DNA from: Brachionus plicatilis
Lineage: Eukaryota > Rotifera > Eurotatoria > Ploima > Brachionidae
DNA: 64,000 nucleotides
NCBI GenBank assembly: GCA_010279815.1
Contig: QEOQ01000192.1
Coordinates: 433,082 to 497,081 of the forward strand
Direction: 5' to 3'
The notes below the pieces were generated by a model. That model ran no database searches. It was not told the DNA's origin and saw only the letters and a program-made list of their open reading frames with translations. Of this stretch, positions 47,761 to 59,429 are shown piece by piece. Each line of letters begins with the position of its first letter. Position 1 is the stretch's first letter. A program made the translations under genes and the position numbers.

Positions 47761-49883
47761 AAACACCTAAAATTAGGAAAAAAAATTTAAAATTTTTATT
47801 AACATGATTTTAAATAATTTTCTAAAATTTAATTTTTAAAAAAATAAAATTTTTACTTTTTATTTTCTTTTTCATCATATTTTATTCTTGCTGAAAAATA
47901 AATTATTTACCAATGATTTGGTCATAAGTTTTTTCCTTATTCTTTTGACTTGTAACATTATTTTGTTGATGATGAATCGAGTAATTTTTATTATTTAAAT
48001 TGAATAATAGTTGGTTTTACAATCCGCTTTTTTATAATGTTGACAATTATCCTTTAGAAATGACACATTTTATTAAAGAATTAAAATCTTATAAAAATAT
48101 GCATCTCAATTTTTTATCTTTCTTTTAATTTTATAAATTAAATTCTTAAAAAAATTGAATTTTTTTAATCTAGTAGAAGTAGTAATTTTTAATGTATTGA
48201 AAAATTAAATTAAGGTTTAAATTTAAGGCTAAATTTAATTTGTATTTTTTAAAACAAAAAATTGAGTGAAAATTCGGGATTGAATTTTAGACTCTCTATA
48301 GAGTTTGGCTTTATAATTTTTTTTTATTTTCTAAGTGAATTAATAAAACCGTTCTAGTGAAATTTGGACCAAATGAAGTGAACTATAATGATTTATCAAT
48401 AAATAATATTTTGACTTGTTCCTTTTTTTATTTAATTTTTTAATAATATAACTGATATTCATTTTAAAATCATTTGATTTAATGACATCGTTTTTTCTAG
48501 AAAATAAAAAATAATATTTATAATTTTGATTATGAAGAAAAAAAGCTTGTAAATAAATTAACAAAATTTATTTCCTTTTCGTAATTGGAATTTCTTTTTT
48601 ATTTATCTCTTTTTTGAACTGTCCAAAATTCAAATAATTTATTTTAAAAAGAGTCTTAATTAATATTTCATTGTTAAATTTTAAAGTTTATTCAACAATT
48701 TTGCTAAAAAAAATTCAAAATCTAGATCGAAAAGAGGTTTTGTATGGCGAGAGAATTCCCAAATTATTTCTATAATAAAAAGCTTATAAATTCTGAATAA
48801 AAACTTTGGTTTATTTTTATAAAAAAAAACAACCACATTATTTTGTTCATTTTACTTTATTCAAATCGAACTACTTAATTTTTTTTTATGTTATTTGACT
48901 TTTTTTATTTGAAAATTAAATAATTTTTGTTTATTTAACTGAATTTTTTAAATTTTAATTTGGTTAGATTTAGAGTAAAAAAAGCTTGTCTGGTAGCTAA
49001 TGGCTATAAACTAGATATCAACAGTGGAAAAGTTTCAAAATTATAGACATAGAGCACTAAGGATTTCTAATTAAGTAAAGAATGGTTGATAATTTTTTAT
49101 AATTAAGGTATCCGGAAGAGGATGCAGTTTCTTTTTTAATTAGAGCCATTTATATCACATTAATGTAGTAAAATTTTGGAATGCATAAAAAATTAAAGCT
49201 CCTTTTTCGATAATTAAGAAGATTAAAAAATAGTCTACTTAATCAAATAATTCCAAAAGTAAATATCTTTTTCAGGCATGGGAGCTTTTTAATAAAAGCT
49301 ACATTGGAAAATTTGTGTCGCATTAACGATCTTGAAATTTTTTAATTTTTTTGCTCAAATTAATTTTTAAAGACTTCATTACTATGTAAAAATAACACAA
49401 TTTTTCATGTCCTTCAAATCGACGTGATATTTATTTTTAAAATGACAAAAGAGTATTTTTTTTTATTAATTAATGTACATTCATAAAGAGGAATTGGATC
49501 AATAAAATCAAGTATATGCCATGAGAAAAATATTGAGGCAAGCATAAACAAGCTGATGCTTAAGAATATATTATAATAGAATATTTTAACTTATTCTAGC
49601 GCTTAAATGGGTATTTTAATATTTTTTTTTCAATGATTTAAAATTGGTTTATTAAATTTTTAAATTTTCAACAAACTTTAGCTCTTTAAGTAATGGTCGC
49701 TTGAAAAAAATTGTTTATGGGAAAAATAAAAAATATTTTTGATTAATTGTTTTTAATTATGAATAATTTAAATTTTTTTAAACTAACATTTTAAAATGTA
49801 TTTATTTAGAAAAATATTCAGTTACCAAGTTTAGTTCATAGCAACTGGATCACTTTTGAAAATTAATTTCTAAGTAAATAGAT
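47761..49883. other. Intergenic stretch; polyA signal, then AT-rich DNA
   Basis: AATAAA at 47843-47848 probably ends the acylphosphatase transcript. GAGTTTGGCTTTATA at about 48300 recurs from the retroelement at 3596. At 48960-49080 a faint reading (FQNYRHRALRISN) resembles a decayed reverse-transcriptase C-terminus, but it is too short to claim. No gene was seen. Confidence 0.5.
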
Positions 49884-51260
49884 ATGAATCGAAATCGTCA
49901 AAAGAGCTCGAATTCGGCCCAATTGACCCAGCATTTAGGAAAGAGCGCCAAGGCCTCGCTGAACGGCCACGGCCACCAGAACAAGCAATCGCCTGGCATA
50001 GACAGGTGGAAATTTTTAAAAAAAGCTATTTTGAACAAAGACTCAGCGTTTTCTGACTCTAGGCATTCCATTCGACGCTTCAACTCATTCGGCTTTATCA
50101 AATGTGTGAAAGAAGCGTACAACTCGTCAAGGCTCAAGACAGACCGGTACGAGCAGGACGAAGATTTGGTCGTCAAGAATAAAAAAAATTACGAATGGTA
50201 CTCGGTGGCCATTCCGTCCATAGATCCCAGAATTTCACTCAATGTCAGATTTTACAATTCATCAGTTAATCTAAATGACCTAACCGGATTTAACAATACC
50301 GGAAATATTTGTAAGAATAAAAAAATTTTTTTTAAATTTTATTCAAAAAAATTAATAAAATTTTAATTCAAATTGTTTTTTTTCTTAAGGTCTGTGGCCT
50401 TCTGAGGAAATAATGGCCTTGTTTTGTGCCAAAAATAGCACAATTTTTGAGTAATTCTTATCTATTGAAAAAAGTTAAAAAATTAAATTTTTTTATTAAA
50501 AAAAAGCAATAAAAGTGTATGCGAACTTGGTGGTGGTATGACATGTCTTGCTGGTCTAATGGTAATTAAACAACAGTGAGAGGTAATTTAAAAAAAAACT
50601 TTTTTTTCTAGATTGGTAAATATAGTCAGCCGAAAGAAGTATTTCTGACAGATGGAAACGAGACCAGTTTTGAAAGTAAATTTTGAAAAAAAATTTTAAT
50701 TTTTGTTCATAAATTTTATTAGACTTGGAAAAAATATGTGATCGAAATGAATTCGAGTGTAGTGTAGAGTGCTGTTTGCTGCAGTGGAATAAAAATTTAA
50801 ACTACGGTGATTTGGAGGAAAGATTTGATTATATTTTATGTGCTGATTGGTAAATTTATCTTAAAAAAAATTTTATTCTTTTTATTTTTTTCTCTAATTT
50901 TCTCAGTCTTTTTTTTGACGAGTTTAGAGAAGATCTTTGCGGAACGATTTACAAGTTGCTCAAAAATGATGGGTAAGTAGCTTGTGAAGTGTTTGATAGA
51001 TATTTTTTTAAAAGGATTTTTCTAGAACTTGTCTGATTTTTGCACCAAATCGTCAAAATTCATTTCACAAATTTGTCGATATGGCAAAAATAAAGTTCGA
51101 ATGCATGATTGTGAATGATTATGATTTGGAAGTGTGGGAAAAGCATCTGAACGAAAAAGAAGATAATTCCGAATATGATGAGGATATTCATTACCCTCTT
51201 TTATTAAAGCTCAAAAAGCGCACCAAACAAACTAATGATTTTTGTAAAATGGTTTTGTAA
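49884..51260 (+). CDS. CAMKMT: Calmodulin-lysine N-methyltransferase
   Basis: Seven exons: 49884-50310, 50390-50450, 50507-50561, 50612-50675, 50723-50849, 50907-50972, 51026-51260. The product is 344 residues. This SAM-dependent enzyme trimethylates a lysine of calmodulin (Lys115 in vertebrates). It has the family signature NLNDLTGFNNTGNIC-LWPSEE at about 130-148 and SAM motif I VCELGGGMTCLAGLM near 167-181. EVFLTDGNE is motif II, and DYILCADCLFFDEF holds the post-II region. CLIFAPNRQ leads into the last strand. The N-terminal tail (about 45 residues, Asn/Ser/Gly-rich) precedes the conserved RWKFLKKAI. Introns are very short (about 50-80 bases), unlike the other genes here. All joins use GT-AG and keep frame. 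Confidence 0.95.
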
Positions 51261-52900
51261 AGTTTATTGGAGTAGAAAAATTCACTTTTTTTGTTCATCT
51301 CAATTAACTTGATTGAATAATTTTTTAAAAATTTATTTATTCTTATTCGATAAATATCATTTTGTTTAATAACGATTTTTAAAAGTGCATTTAAATTTAA
51401 AGAAAATTATCTTCAAAAACAATAAATAAATGATTTGATATTTTTTTCTTAATACCTGTCGTATCATCAGTTGATCTATTGAATATTTTATTAGCTAAAA
51501 CTTATTAAAATTAATTTTATCTTATCTAGTAATTTCTTACTGAGTGACTTTTCTTTTAAAAATTTTGTCATCTCTATAAGTCTTAAGTCAAGTCAAGTCA
51601 ATGACTTAAAATTTTTTTTAATTTTTTTAAGTCAAGTCAATGATTTAATGAATCCATATTTGATACCAATAAAGTAGTTGTTTCCAAATTCCTGGCTGTT
51701 AATCTTCACCTATGTGGTCTGTTAATGTAACCAGATTTAGAAAAAAATTCTTTCAATTGGTCCTGATGAAGCAGGTATTGATAAAAATTTTGTGCAAGTC
51801 ATAACCTTGACTTAAATAAAAAAAAATTTTAAATCAAGTCATAACTCTAAAATTTTAAGTCTAGTGACTTAAATTTTTGTGATTTAGACCTAAAACTGTG
51901 ACTTATAAACAAGTCTGAATTAAATTAAGTATTAGTTAAGACAAGAATAAAGTATTAAAGGCAAAGTAAAATTTTTGCTCAAAAATTTTTTGAAAACTAC
52001 GCGCATGTGCGTGCATTAACTTTGCCAAATTTTCAAAAAAAATTAAAAATTATGTTTGTTGTTTTAATTTATGAAAAATGATATAAAATGCAAATATCTT
52101 AACTTTTTCTAAAAAAAAAAAAAAATTAACCAATTTAACAGAATATTCTATTCTTTTATTATAGTTCAAGATAAAATTTTTTAATTAAAATAATTTACAA
52201 AGAAGTTTCTTTCAAAGTTTTGGCATAGAATTAGCCAAAGATTTGATTTGACTTTATTTCAAAATAATTTCAGTTTAAGTCAAAATTAATATTACACTTT
52301 TATGTAATAAGAATTTTTTTATTATTTTATTTGTTAAGGTTACAAAAGCAGCATCATACAAGCGTTTTTTTTCTTCTAAGCGGTTATTGTTACGGTCTAT
52401 TTAATATTAGTACGGCACGAAAATAAAAAAATAAACATAAGAATTTACTGGGAAAAAAAATAGGACCAAAATAAAAATCCGTGTCAGCTATCTGTTAATT
52501 AAAATTTCTCTGTTAATTTTAACAAGCTTAGCTAATAGTTTCACTAAATAAATTTTTTAAAAAAATTGAAATTAAATTTTTTTTCATTTTTTTAAAAAAT
52601 TATAAAAATTAAGATAGTTTAACTAAATAATAAATACAATAAAAAATTTTTTGTAACTCATTATTCAAAAATTACTTTAAAAAATATTAAATTCAACTTA
52701 ATTTTAGAGAATCTTAAATTTCAGTATCAGATAGATACTTCAGAATACAGGGATCATTTTTCAGATTAGAAATAAATTGAATTTAACAAAAATAATAAAT
52801 ACCGATTAGAGAATATAAAAAACGTATATTCTCTAATCAGATTCTAGTGACACTTTCATTTCATTTAAACTGAATGATTTTTAGCTGCTACTAAACTCCA
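51261..52900. other. Intergenic repeats, AAGTC-rich patches
   Basis: Two patches (51570-51645 and 51800-51925) hold tandem AAGTC/GACTT words like those in the MITE at 27714-28034. They appear to be decayed relatives without clear ends. No gene was seen. Confidence 0.5.
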
Positions 52901-52904
52901 TAAT

Positions 52905-53160
52905 TTTGCAAATCCTTGTTCTTTTTACGATATCTTAAAAGAATCTTAAAGCACAAGTTCTTTACTTTTATTTGATTCGTTTTGCAGTCAAAAAGAAAAA
53001 AAATTTAAGTCTAGTTACTTTGGAAAAAAAAGAATCAATTTTTTACTTTAAAATTTTAAATATTTTAATTTGCATTAAAAACAAAACCATAATTTATCGA
53101 AGCCTTGTTCTTTTGACAATTTGAAGTTTCTGATCAATTTTTGATTCTCAAAATGATCAA
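52905..53160. repeat. Repeat related to 54127-54530
   Basis: The segment at about 52910-53030 (TTGTTCTTTTTACGATATCTT ... TTTTGCAGTCAAA) recurs in direct orientation at about 54165-54530, there split by a MITE. The segment at about 53119-53155 recurs inverted at about 54127-54165 (ATCAAAAATTGATCA). Together they frame the element at 53227-53932, suggesting one larger, several-times-rearranged transposon. Confidence 0.55.
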
Positions 53161-53226
53161 ATCAAACTAGAACTATTATATAATTGTTATTTCTTAATAG
53201 AAATAATACATAGATACATATTTGGA

Positions 53227-53932
53227 TTTAACATATTACAGTGGTTCTTGCAAAAAGTAAACGTAATGATTTTATTTCATTTCATTCCCTTCCAATCAGT
53301 AATTGAAGAAATTGACATAATGGATATATTGGAATGAAATGGAATGGAATAGATGGAATAGATGGAACGGTACTGTTGGAATGGTAATAGAATGGGGACG
53401 AGGTAGAAAAAAATAACATAAAAGTCAAAAGAAAAAACATAAAACTTTTTTTTGTTTTTTTTTTATTTTGCAGAAAGATAGCTACCATAGCGAAACTACA
53501 TCTAGTCTCGCTCCACAGGTCTCCTGATGTAGCTTATTATTATTATTATTAAAGAGAAATTTGAAGTAATAATTTTTGAAAAAGACAATAAAAACACAAA
53601 ATTATAAAATGTTAGTTTTTTTGAGAGAAAAAACATATAAGCTCAGTTTGTACTAATTGTACATGTTGTTTTTACCAGATAAGGCTATTTGTTATCATAT
53701 AGTGGCATGTTGTATACTTGATGATATTGATGATATCTTGGATTAAAGGTTAAATATTTATAAAAAAAGAAAGGCTGGTAAATGGTATGAGATGGATTAG
53801 ATTTATGAACTTATCTCTTTGTGGACTTATGTCTTTTCGGAATGGGAATGCTTTTTTTTGGAATGCGTCTCCATTCCATTCCTCTGTTAGAAACGGGACC
53901 TTTCACTCTTGCAAGAACCACTGTATGTTAAA
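53227..53932. mobile_element. Non-autonomous element with CAGTGGTTCTTGCAA ends
   Basis: The left end TTTAACATA(TTA)CAGTGGTTCTTGCAA at 53227-53253 is mirrored by TTGCAAGAACCACTGTATGTTAAA at 53909-53932. CAGTGGTTCT ends resemble hAT transposons, but no 8-base duplication is evident. Just inside each end are GGAAT/ATTCC-rich runs (about 53320-53400 and 53836-53882) that are also inverted to each other. A retrotransposon tail is inserted at about 53478-53553. No transposase ORF remains. Confidence 0.6.
53478..53553 (+). mobile_element. Non-LTR retrotransposon 3' tail
   Basis: The segment begins AAAGATAGCTACCATAGCG and ends GATGTAGCTTATTATTATTATTATT. The same beginning and microsatellite end mark the tails at 1138-1226 and 4823-4895. 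Only the tail is present. Confidence 0.6.
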
Positions 53933-54221
53933 TAAAAAGATAAACTCTGCAATATCAAAATACAAATTGCAGAGTGCACACCATCGAAATGATGCTATTT
54001 TAAGTGGATAGTTTTTTGCAGACTTTTTCAGATTTTACCTTAAGATTTAACAAAGTATGTTAAAACGGAAAATTTATCTCTGCACTAATTCTATTAAAAA
54101 ATTAAAATATACCTAATGGTTTTAGCTTGATTTGTTCATTTTGAGCATCAAAAATTGATCATAAACTTCAAATCGCCGTTCTTTTAACCATATCTTAGCA
54201 GAATCTTAAAGCTCAAGTTTT

Positions 54222-54460
54222 GGGAGAGTGAAATTGAGAGCAATTTTTATCTGGAGCAGAGCAATTTATTTAAAATTTTATAAAATCCGATTAAAATATG
54301 ATAAATTAATAAAATTTTAGAATATTTTAAATATTAACAAAATTTGTTGATTATTGTTAAAAAAAAATTTATTTCAATATTCATTTTTAAAAAGTTTTTT
54401 TATGTGTTATTTGAACAAAATTGCTCTGCTCTGAAAAAATGCTCCCAACTTCACTCTCCC
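54222..54460. mobile_element. MITE with GGGAGAGTGAA ends and 9-bp duplication
   Basis: The inverted ends of about 43 bases begin GGGAGAGTGAA and include GAGCAGAGCAATTT, with a few mismatches. They are flanked by TCAAGTTTT (54213-54221) and TCAAGTTCT (54461-54469). The related uninterrupted copy at about 52980 supports the borders. A 9-base duplication is typical of Mutator-like elements. No ORF. Confidence 0.75.
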
Positions 54461-54914
54461 TCAAGTTCTTGGTTTTTATTTGGTATATTTTGCAGTCAAA
54501 TAGAAAAAAGATTGAAGTATATAGGTATTTGAAAAAAAAAATAAACTATTTATAAAATTTTCAAATTTTTGAATTTTAAATTTTAAATTTTAGCCCATAA
54601 TGGGTTCATGTGTTGCTATGTTCAATATATTTGATTTAAATGCCAATTATTTTATTACCAATTTAAATATTAAATTCACGTCATATCAAGTTTTTATTTT
54701 CAAATTAGTTAGAGAAGGTTAATTCTAGGAGTTCACCAAAAAGACAAAACATAATTCTGTATTCTGTAGCGCTACCTGAAAAGTGGTATATAAAGCACAA
54801 TAAAAAAATTATTTATTAATATTTTATTTCTTAAATCTAAAAATGAAATTAATATCTGGGAGAATAACCTTATGTTAATATGCTATATTTTAAAAATTTG
54901 CTCGATTCATCATT

Positions 54915-55007
54915 TTAATACCAAATAGCAGAATAATATGTTGCAGCTACAACTGGTCTGTAAACTGGTACAACTGGAACAACTGGAGTAACATATGTGA
55001 AATACAT
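54915..55007 (-). CDS. 30-codon PV-rich ORF, copy 1
   Basis: ATG at 55007 to TAA at 54917-54915 gives a 30-residue product with YVTPVVPVVPVYRPVV and then TYYSAIWY at the end. It has no homologue I recognise. A diverged inverted copy lies 520 bases away, and similarity between the two is largely confined to the ORF. It could be a micropeptide gene or a terminal exon of a longer gene with unseen 5' exons. Confidence 0.4.
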   Translation of the reverse strand: MYFTYVTPVVPVVPVYRPVVAATYYSAIWY

Positions 55008-55525
55008 TTTTTTTAGATGATTTCTTTCAGGTCTTTTTATTTTGCTTATTTAAATTTTTCTTGAGGAAATGCTTAAAAGTATTCCCAAATATATAGTCTA
55101 GAAATATGTGAATTTTACATTGACTTAAACATTTAAAATAAACAAATGTAATGAATACCTGAAATATTTTACCCTAGAATTAAATGAGCAATACCTACAT
55201 GTCTTAACAAAAAGACGTATTTTTTTACATTAACAACTAAAAAAACATTATATCACAACAAAGCTTGATTTTTTGTTTACATTTTGAATTTTGAATAATT
55301 CGTATTAAAATTTTTGATAAATAATTTTTTTGACATTTAAATGTTTTAAATCAAAAAAATAAACAGTGTTTCACAAAAACGAAGCATAATTTTTTAAAAA
55401 ATGCAAAATGTTTAAATTTTGTTAAGCAATATTTCCTATAAATATTGAATATTTTAAGTATTTCTTCTCAAAAACAAAAAGATAAAATAAAAGAATCTAA
55501 AGCCTGACAATTAAAAAAAATCAAA

Positions 55526-55622
55526 ATGTATTACAGTTATGTTACTCCAGTTGTTCCTGTGGTACCAGTTTTCCAGACCAGTTGTAGCTGTTCCGACATA
55601 TTATTCTGCTATTTGGTATTAA
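55526..55622 (+). pseudogene. PV-rich ORF, copy 2, frame-shifted
   Basis: ATG at 55526 opens YSYVTPVVPVVPVF. One extra base at about 55571-55574 then moves the frame; the second frame continues RPVVAVPTYYSAIWY to a TAA at 55620-55622. Compared with copy 1 it has one extra codon and several substitutions. An alternative is that TTACAG at 55530-55535 is a splice acceptor for a longer gene. Confidence 0.4.
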
Positions 55623-56029
55623 AACTGTTTTTTATTGTTTTAGTATTCTTTAATTTTTTTTAATAAATCTGGGAGAAAACTTTTATATTTAAGATTTTTA
55701 ATTTCAGCATTAATATATCTTTAGAAATTTTCTGATTTAAACAAAAAAATTATTTATTTATTTATTTAAAAAATAATTTGGGAAAAATCCCCTGGCTGTT
55801 TGGAATGAATATTAATTCTCCCTTTCAGCCACATTAGCGTTAATTTTGGGATTTGTAAAAGTTATTTTTGATTTTTTAAAAAATTGAAAATTAATTTAAT
55901 TTAATTAATTCAAAATTATTCAATTTTTTGTATAACATTTACTTTTTGCTCTAATTTATGTGTTTTTTCAATTTTTTAAAAACAAAAAAATTAACTGTTA
56001 TCTATTTTTATTTATGTCATGTACTCTTT
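55623..56029. other. AT-rich spacer
   Basis: A slightly GC-richer patch at 55790-55850 (CCCCTGGCTGTTTGGAATG) has no recognisable frame. Otherwise it is A/T homopolymer. Confidence 0.4.
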
Positions 56030-56240
56030 TTCCTCATTCACTTCTTGTGGAACATAGGATCATTACTTTTGGTTTCCATTCAAGTCGATCTTTTACCTTT
56101 AACCTTGCTTATCCCCATGTCATTCCCATCTCGGTGAGCTTTTTCGTGATTTTTGACCTCCATGTAACTGGTGGTCGTCCTACTTTACGTCGCCCTGGTG
56201 TCCATTGAAGGGCTCTTTTCGGTATCCATGTTTTTTTTAA
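56030..56240 (-). mobile_element. RTE-type non-LTR retrotransposon C-terminus
   Basis: On the minus strand from about 56235 the frame reads RALQWTPGRRKVGRPPVTWR, then KKLTEMGMTWG, a stop, then DRLEWKPKVMILCSTR. The layout LRW-P-GKRKRGRP-TTWRR...MG-TW...RW...ALC is the C-terminal signature of RTE-clade reverse transcriptases. The in-frame stop and lack of anything upstream make it a dead fragment. The plus-strand frame 55960-56208 is its shadow. Confidence 0.75.
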
Positions 56241-57476
56241 TAGTTTAAGCTTTTATTAAATTCAATTAAAAATGGAATTTAATTATGTTTTAAATCCGAA
56301 TGTTAATAAAACCGGATGTATTTTTTAACAAAAGTTAACTTATTCCTTTTTTATGACATTTTTTTGAACTTTCAAGGTTAATCAACAGGCTAGTGCCCTT
56401 GCCATGAAGACCGGTTAACACTTAATTTATTTAATTTTATAAAATAATTATTACAAGTTAAAATAAAAATTTATAAATTTAAAAAAAATTAATCTAAAGC
56501 AAAATATTGAAATTTATATACTGTTTGCAGAAAAATTTTTGCACAATTAGAAAAAAAATTGTTACTTTTTTACTTTTTTTACTTTAATTAGTGTAATTTT
56601 TCTACTGAAATTTCACATTGCCATTTATCATTGATTTGATTTATTACTGATAAAGATTCTACAACGAATTTTGCACTATTGTGTTGTATTTATAAATACA
56701 TTTTATTATCTTTGATTTTAACTTATCTTAAAAGAAAGAATTTGTGTTCAATTTGTATTTAAATTTCGTAAATTTATTTGCTAAAAATCCAGAATTGTTT
56801 AAAAGTTCCAAATTAAAGACTTTAAAAATTTTCTTTGACTTGGACTTGACTTGAGACTTGTAACTTATAAACAACTCTGCAAAAATCCTTGTGTCAAAGC
56901 AGTACTGTAAAAAATAAGATAAAAATAAATTAATTAGATTAAAAGATTGAAAATGCTTGATTAATAAAAAAAACTAATTACAAAATTTTGATTGAAAGTT
57001 TATAGGCGAAAATCACTCTTTTAAAATTAAAAATAAAATTATCAAGCAAAAAATATTGCCTTCAAAAAAAGATTTGAAAAACTGAAACAAAATTTAACCC
57101 AACAATTTTGTTTATTTTGCATGGTTAATTAAGTCCGTGTCCCTCCGACTTCAAATTTGTGAGTCTAAGCAAAAGTGTTGTAAAAAATGTAAAAACTATT
57201 ATTTTTTAAATTTTATTTTTGTCATTTATAAATTAATTTATATTTTTTTTACCAACATTTTACTATTCTATAAACTTGAATCACTTCTTAGACCAGGATC
57301 TTTAAGAATAATGAGATTTATGGATTTCAAACTTTCTTCATTCGATTTTTTTTTTTAGAATCAAGCAGCTTCATACTTAAAATCAAAAAGATTTTTTTGC
57401 AATAATTAAAAATTTTATTTAAAATTACAAATCTAAGAAACAACAATCAAAAAAAAAAACAGAATTAAAAAGTGTT
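56241..57476. other. Spacer with repeat relics
   Basis: At about 56738-56770 there is a relic of the foldback family of 28994-29356, and at 56815-56880 a relic of the AAGTC-type MITE ending ACAACTCTGC. The frame at 57137-57358 has no coding character. TTTATT at about 57412-57417 is a likely minus-strand polyadenylation signal for RP2. Confidence 0.5.
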
Positions 57477-58715
57477 TTACACCGACATTTGCATGTCAGC
57501 AAAATTGTAAAACGCATCGATCTGATGACTCAAACTCGGCGAAGGCTCACTCACAAAACCTTTAAAAAAAAAATTAATAAATTTTTAAATTTTCATTTTT
57601 TTTTAAATATCTACTTGGTTTTAGACTTAACGAATTGACTAAATCTTGACAACGCTGAGAACAACCGTAGCCATTGAACTCAAGACCAATGATGGGACCA
57701 TTTTTTAAAAAATTGTTAAAGCTCTTTGTTTTAAATATGTTCTCTGCACTAAGCTCGCTCAGTTCATATCTTTTGGTCTGTATTAATAAAATGTCAGAGT
57801 AGTTGGCCCGGATTTCATTGATTAGTCGACTCGCTTGACTCTCTTGCATTTCAAGACCATTGCCAGTGGAGTCAGGGCTAAAAAAAATTACCAACACTGA
57901 CTCATTATTAGACCTGCTAGTTGGTCCAACTGACAATGGAATCAAAGTTTGTGCTTTTGAGAAAAATAGCTTTAATTGGTTGCAAGTGAATTTGTCTGGC
58001 AATGGCACATAGTCTACCAATTCAGTATTCTTTTGAAAAATAAATAATTTAAAAATACCACGAATTAATTATTTTACTTGGTTAAAAAAAGAAAAATTTT
58101 GCTCTCCCGGCACCGGGGTAAAGTCATGGATGTTATTCCAATTATTGTTAAACACAGAAATTCTGGAGTTCTTTAGCTGCTCTGGTAATTGAGCGTAGTT
58201 TACTGTCAAACAGGCAAATTTCATGTAAGTGGAAGATTCTATGATAGGCTGGGTACCACATGATAAAAATGTGTTTATTCTTCTGCAATCTCTGGTTCGG
58301 AATTGTTGGCACACAGCTGCCAAACAACAATCAGAACAGTCACGAATGAAAACACTTCCCTTGGATGGCCCGATGAAGAATTTACAATTCTTGCAGTCAT
58401 CAATAGAGACCTGAGCTACATTATCAAATAAGTAGACTACACAATTCTATTAAAAAATGAGAAATTTGGTATTTTTTTTTTGTTTATTAAGGACTTTACC
58501 TCTAGGTTTTGGATTATAAACTGCATGCCATTTATGCTCCCAGGCAGTTTGATGATCACTTCATTTTGTTGATTTTCAATGGAGTAGTCCTTTGGGTCGA
58601 CTTTTTCCCGAATGTCCCATGAGTACACTTTAGGCTGTTCTTCTTTAGACTGGTTGGAATTTTGTGGAAATAAATAATACAATGGTGAGTACGGAGAAGT
58701 GAAAAGACAGCCCAT
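57477..58715 (-). CDS. RP2: XRP2 / retinitis pigmentosa 2 homologue (ARL3 GAP)
   Basis: Exons (minus): 58715-58500, 58446-58078, 58029-57615, 57559-57477, giving 360 residues (human 350). RP2 activates GTP hydrolysis on the small GTPase ARL3 and so helps deliver lipidated proteins to cilia. The protein starts MGC, the N-myristoyl/palmitoyl signal. The tubulin-cofactor-C-like beta-helix runs from about 35 to 190 (SWDIREKVDPKDY, CKNCKFFIGPSKGSVF). The catalytic Arg is present at residue 122 in VCQQFRTRDC and the matching Glu at 142 in TQPIIES (human Arg118/Glu138). SVFNNNWNNIHDFTPV follows. The C-terminal NDK-like domain has GPIIGLEFNG and ends FYNFADMQMSV. It is intact and probably functional. 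Confidence 0.96.
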
Positions 58716-59429
58716 TTTTTTTGTCGGAATTTAAATTAAAAAAAATTCTCCAAAATTAAGTCGATGAATATTTTTGAGATAAATTTCGAAATAGAAAAAA
58801 ATCACCTTAGTAACAGGTTTTTATTTAGAGCTATACCATATAGGATTTTTTTTGGCTTATTTAACCCAACAAATTTTTAAAAGTGCTTTTTTATCTTCTA
58901 AAAATGTGTTTTTTAAATTATGCCACTAGTTCTATCTGATTAAGAGTTGTGAAGGGGTCCATAAAAAAAGTTCGAATTTACGAACTATTTAATGGAAAAA
59001 GCTTGGACCTTGCTCGAAAAGATTTGAACATGGATGTTTTTAATTTTTTTCTATGATTTTAAACAATTCTTCATCAAAATTTAGAATTTAAATAAATTTT
59101 TTAATTTAAAATAGACTTTGATTGTTTGGGTTTGAAGCAGTCAATTTTCATATCTTTTAATTAATTTAATATATTCTTAACATCTTGAGAAAAATATATT
59201 ATTTTATTGAAATTTTAAAAATTAAACTTTATCCATAAAAAAGATGTCTTATTTAAAATTTTAATTTTTAAATCATCTGTTTAAAAATTGATTTAATAGA
59301 CTTTAATATAATTTTTTTATATCAATATTTATATGGAAACAACTTTTAAAATATATAGCACTGAATAATTAGGATCTAGAATAAATTAAGTGAAATTAAG
59401 AGATCTAAAATTTTATTAATGATTTATTA
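58716..59429. other. 5' flank of RP2 and AT-rich spacer
   Basis: No gene was seen. The region just above the RP2 start has no clear promoter element. Confidence 0.45.

Noticed and set aside
48960..49350. Possible decayed reverse-transcriptase C-terminus
   Set aside because: Only a dozen suggestive residues; no tail or repeat end.
53282..53488. 68-codon minus-strand ORF (Ser/Pro/Ile-rich)
   Set aside because: Reading of the GGAAT-rich simple repeat.
55960..56208. 82-codon plus-strand ORF
   Set aside because: Antisense of the RTE-type reverse-transcriptase tail at 56030-56240.
57137..57358. 73-codon plus-strand ORF
   Set aside because: Aromatic/Leu-rich translation of AT-rich DNA, no family resemblance.
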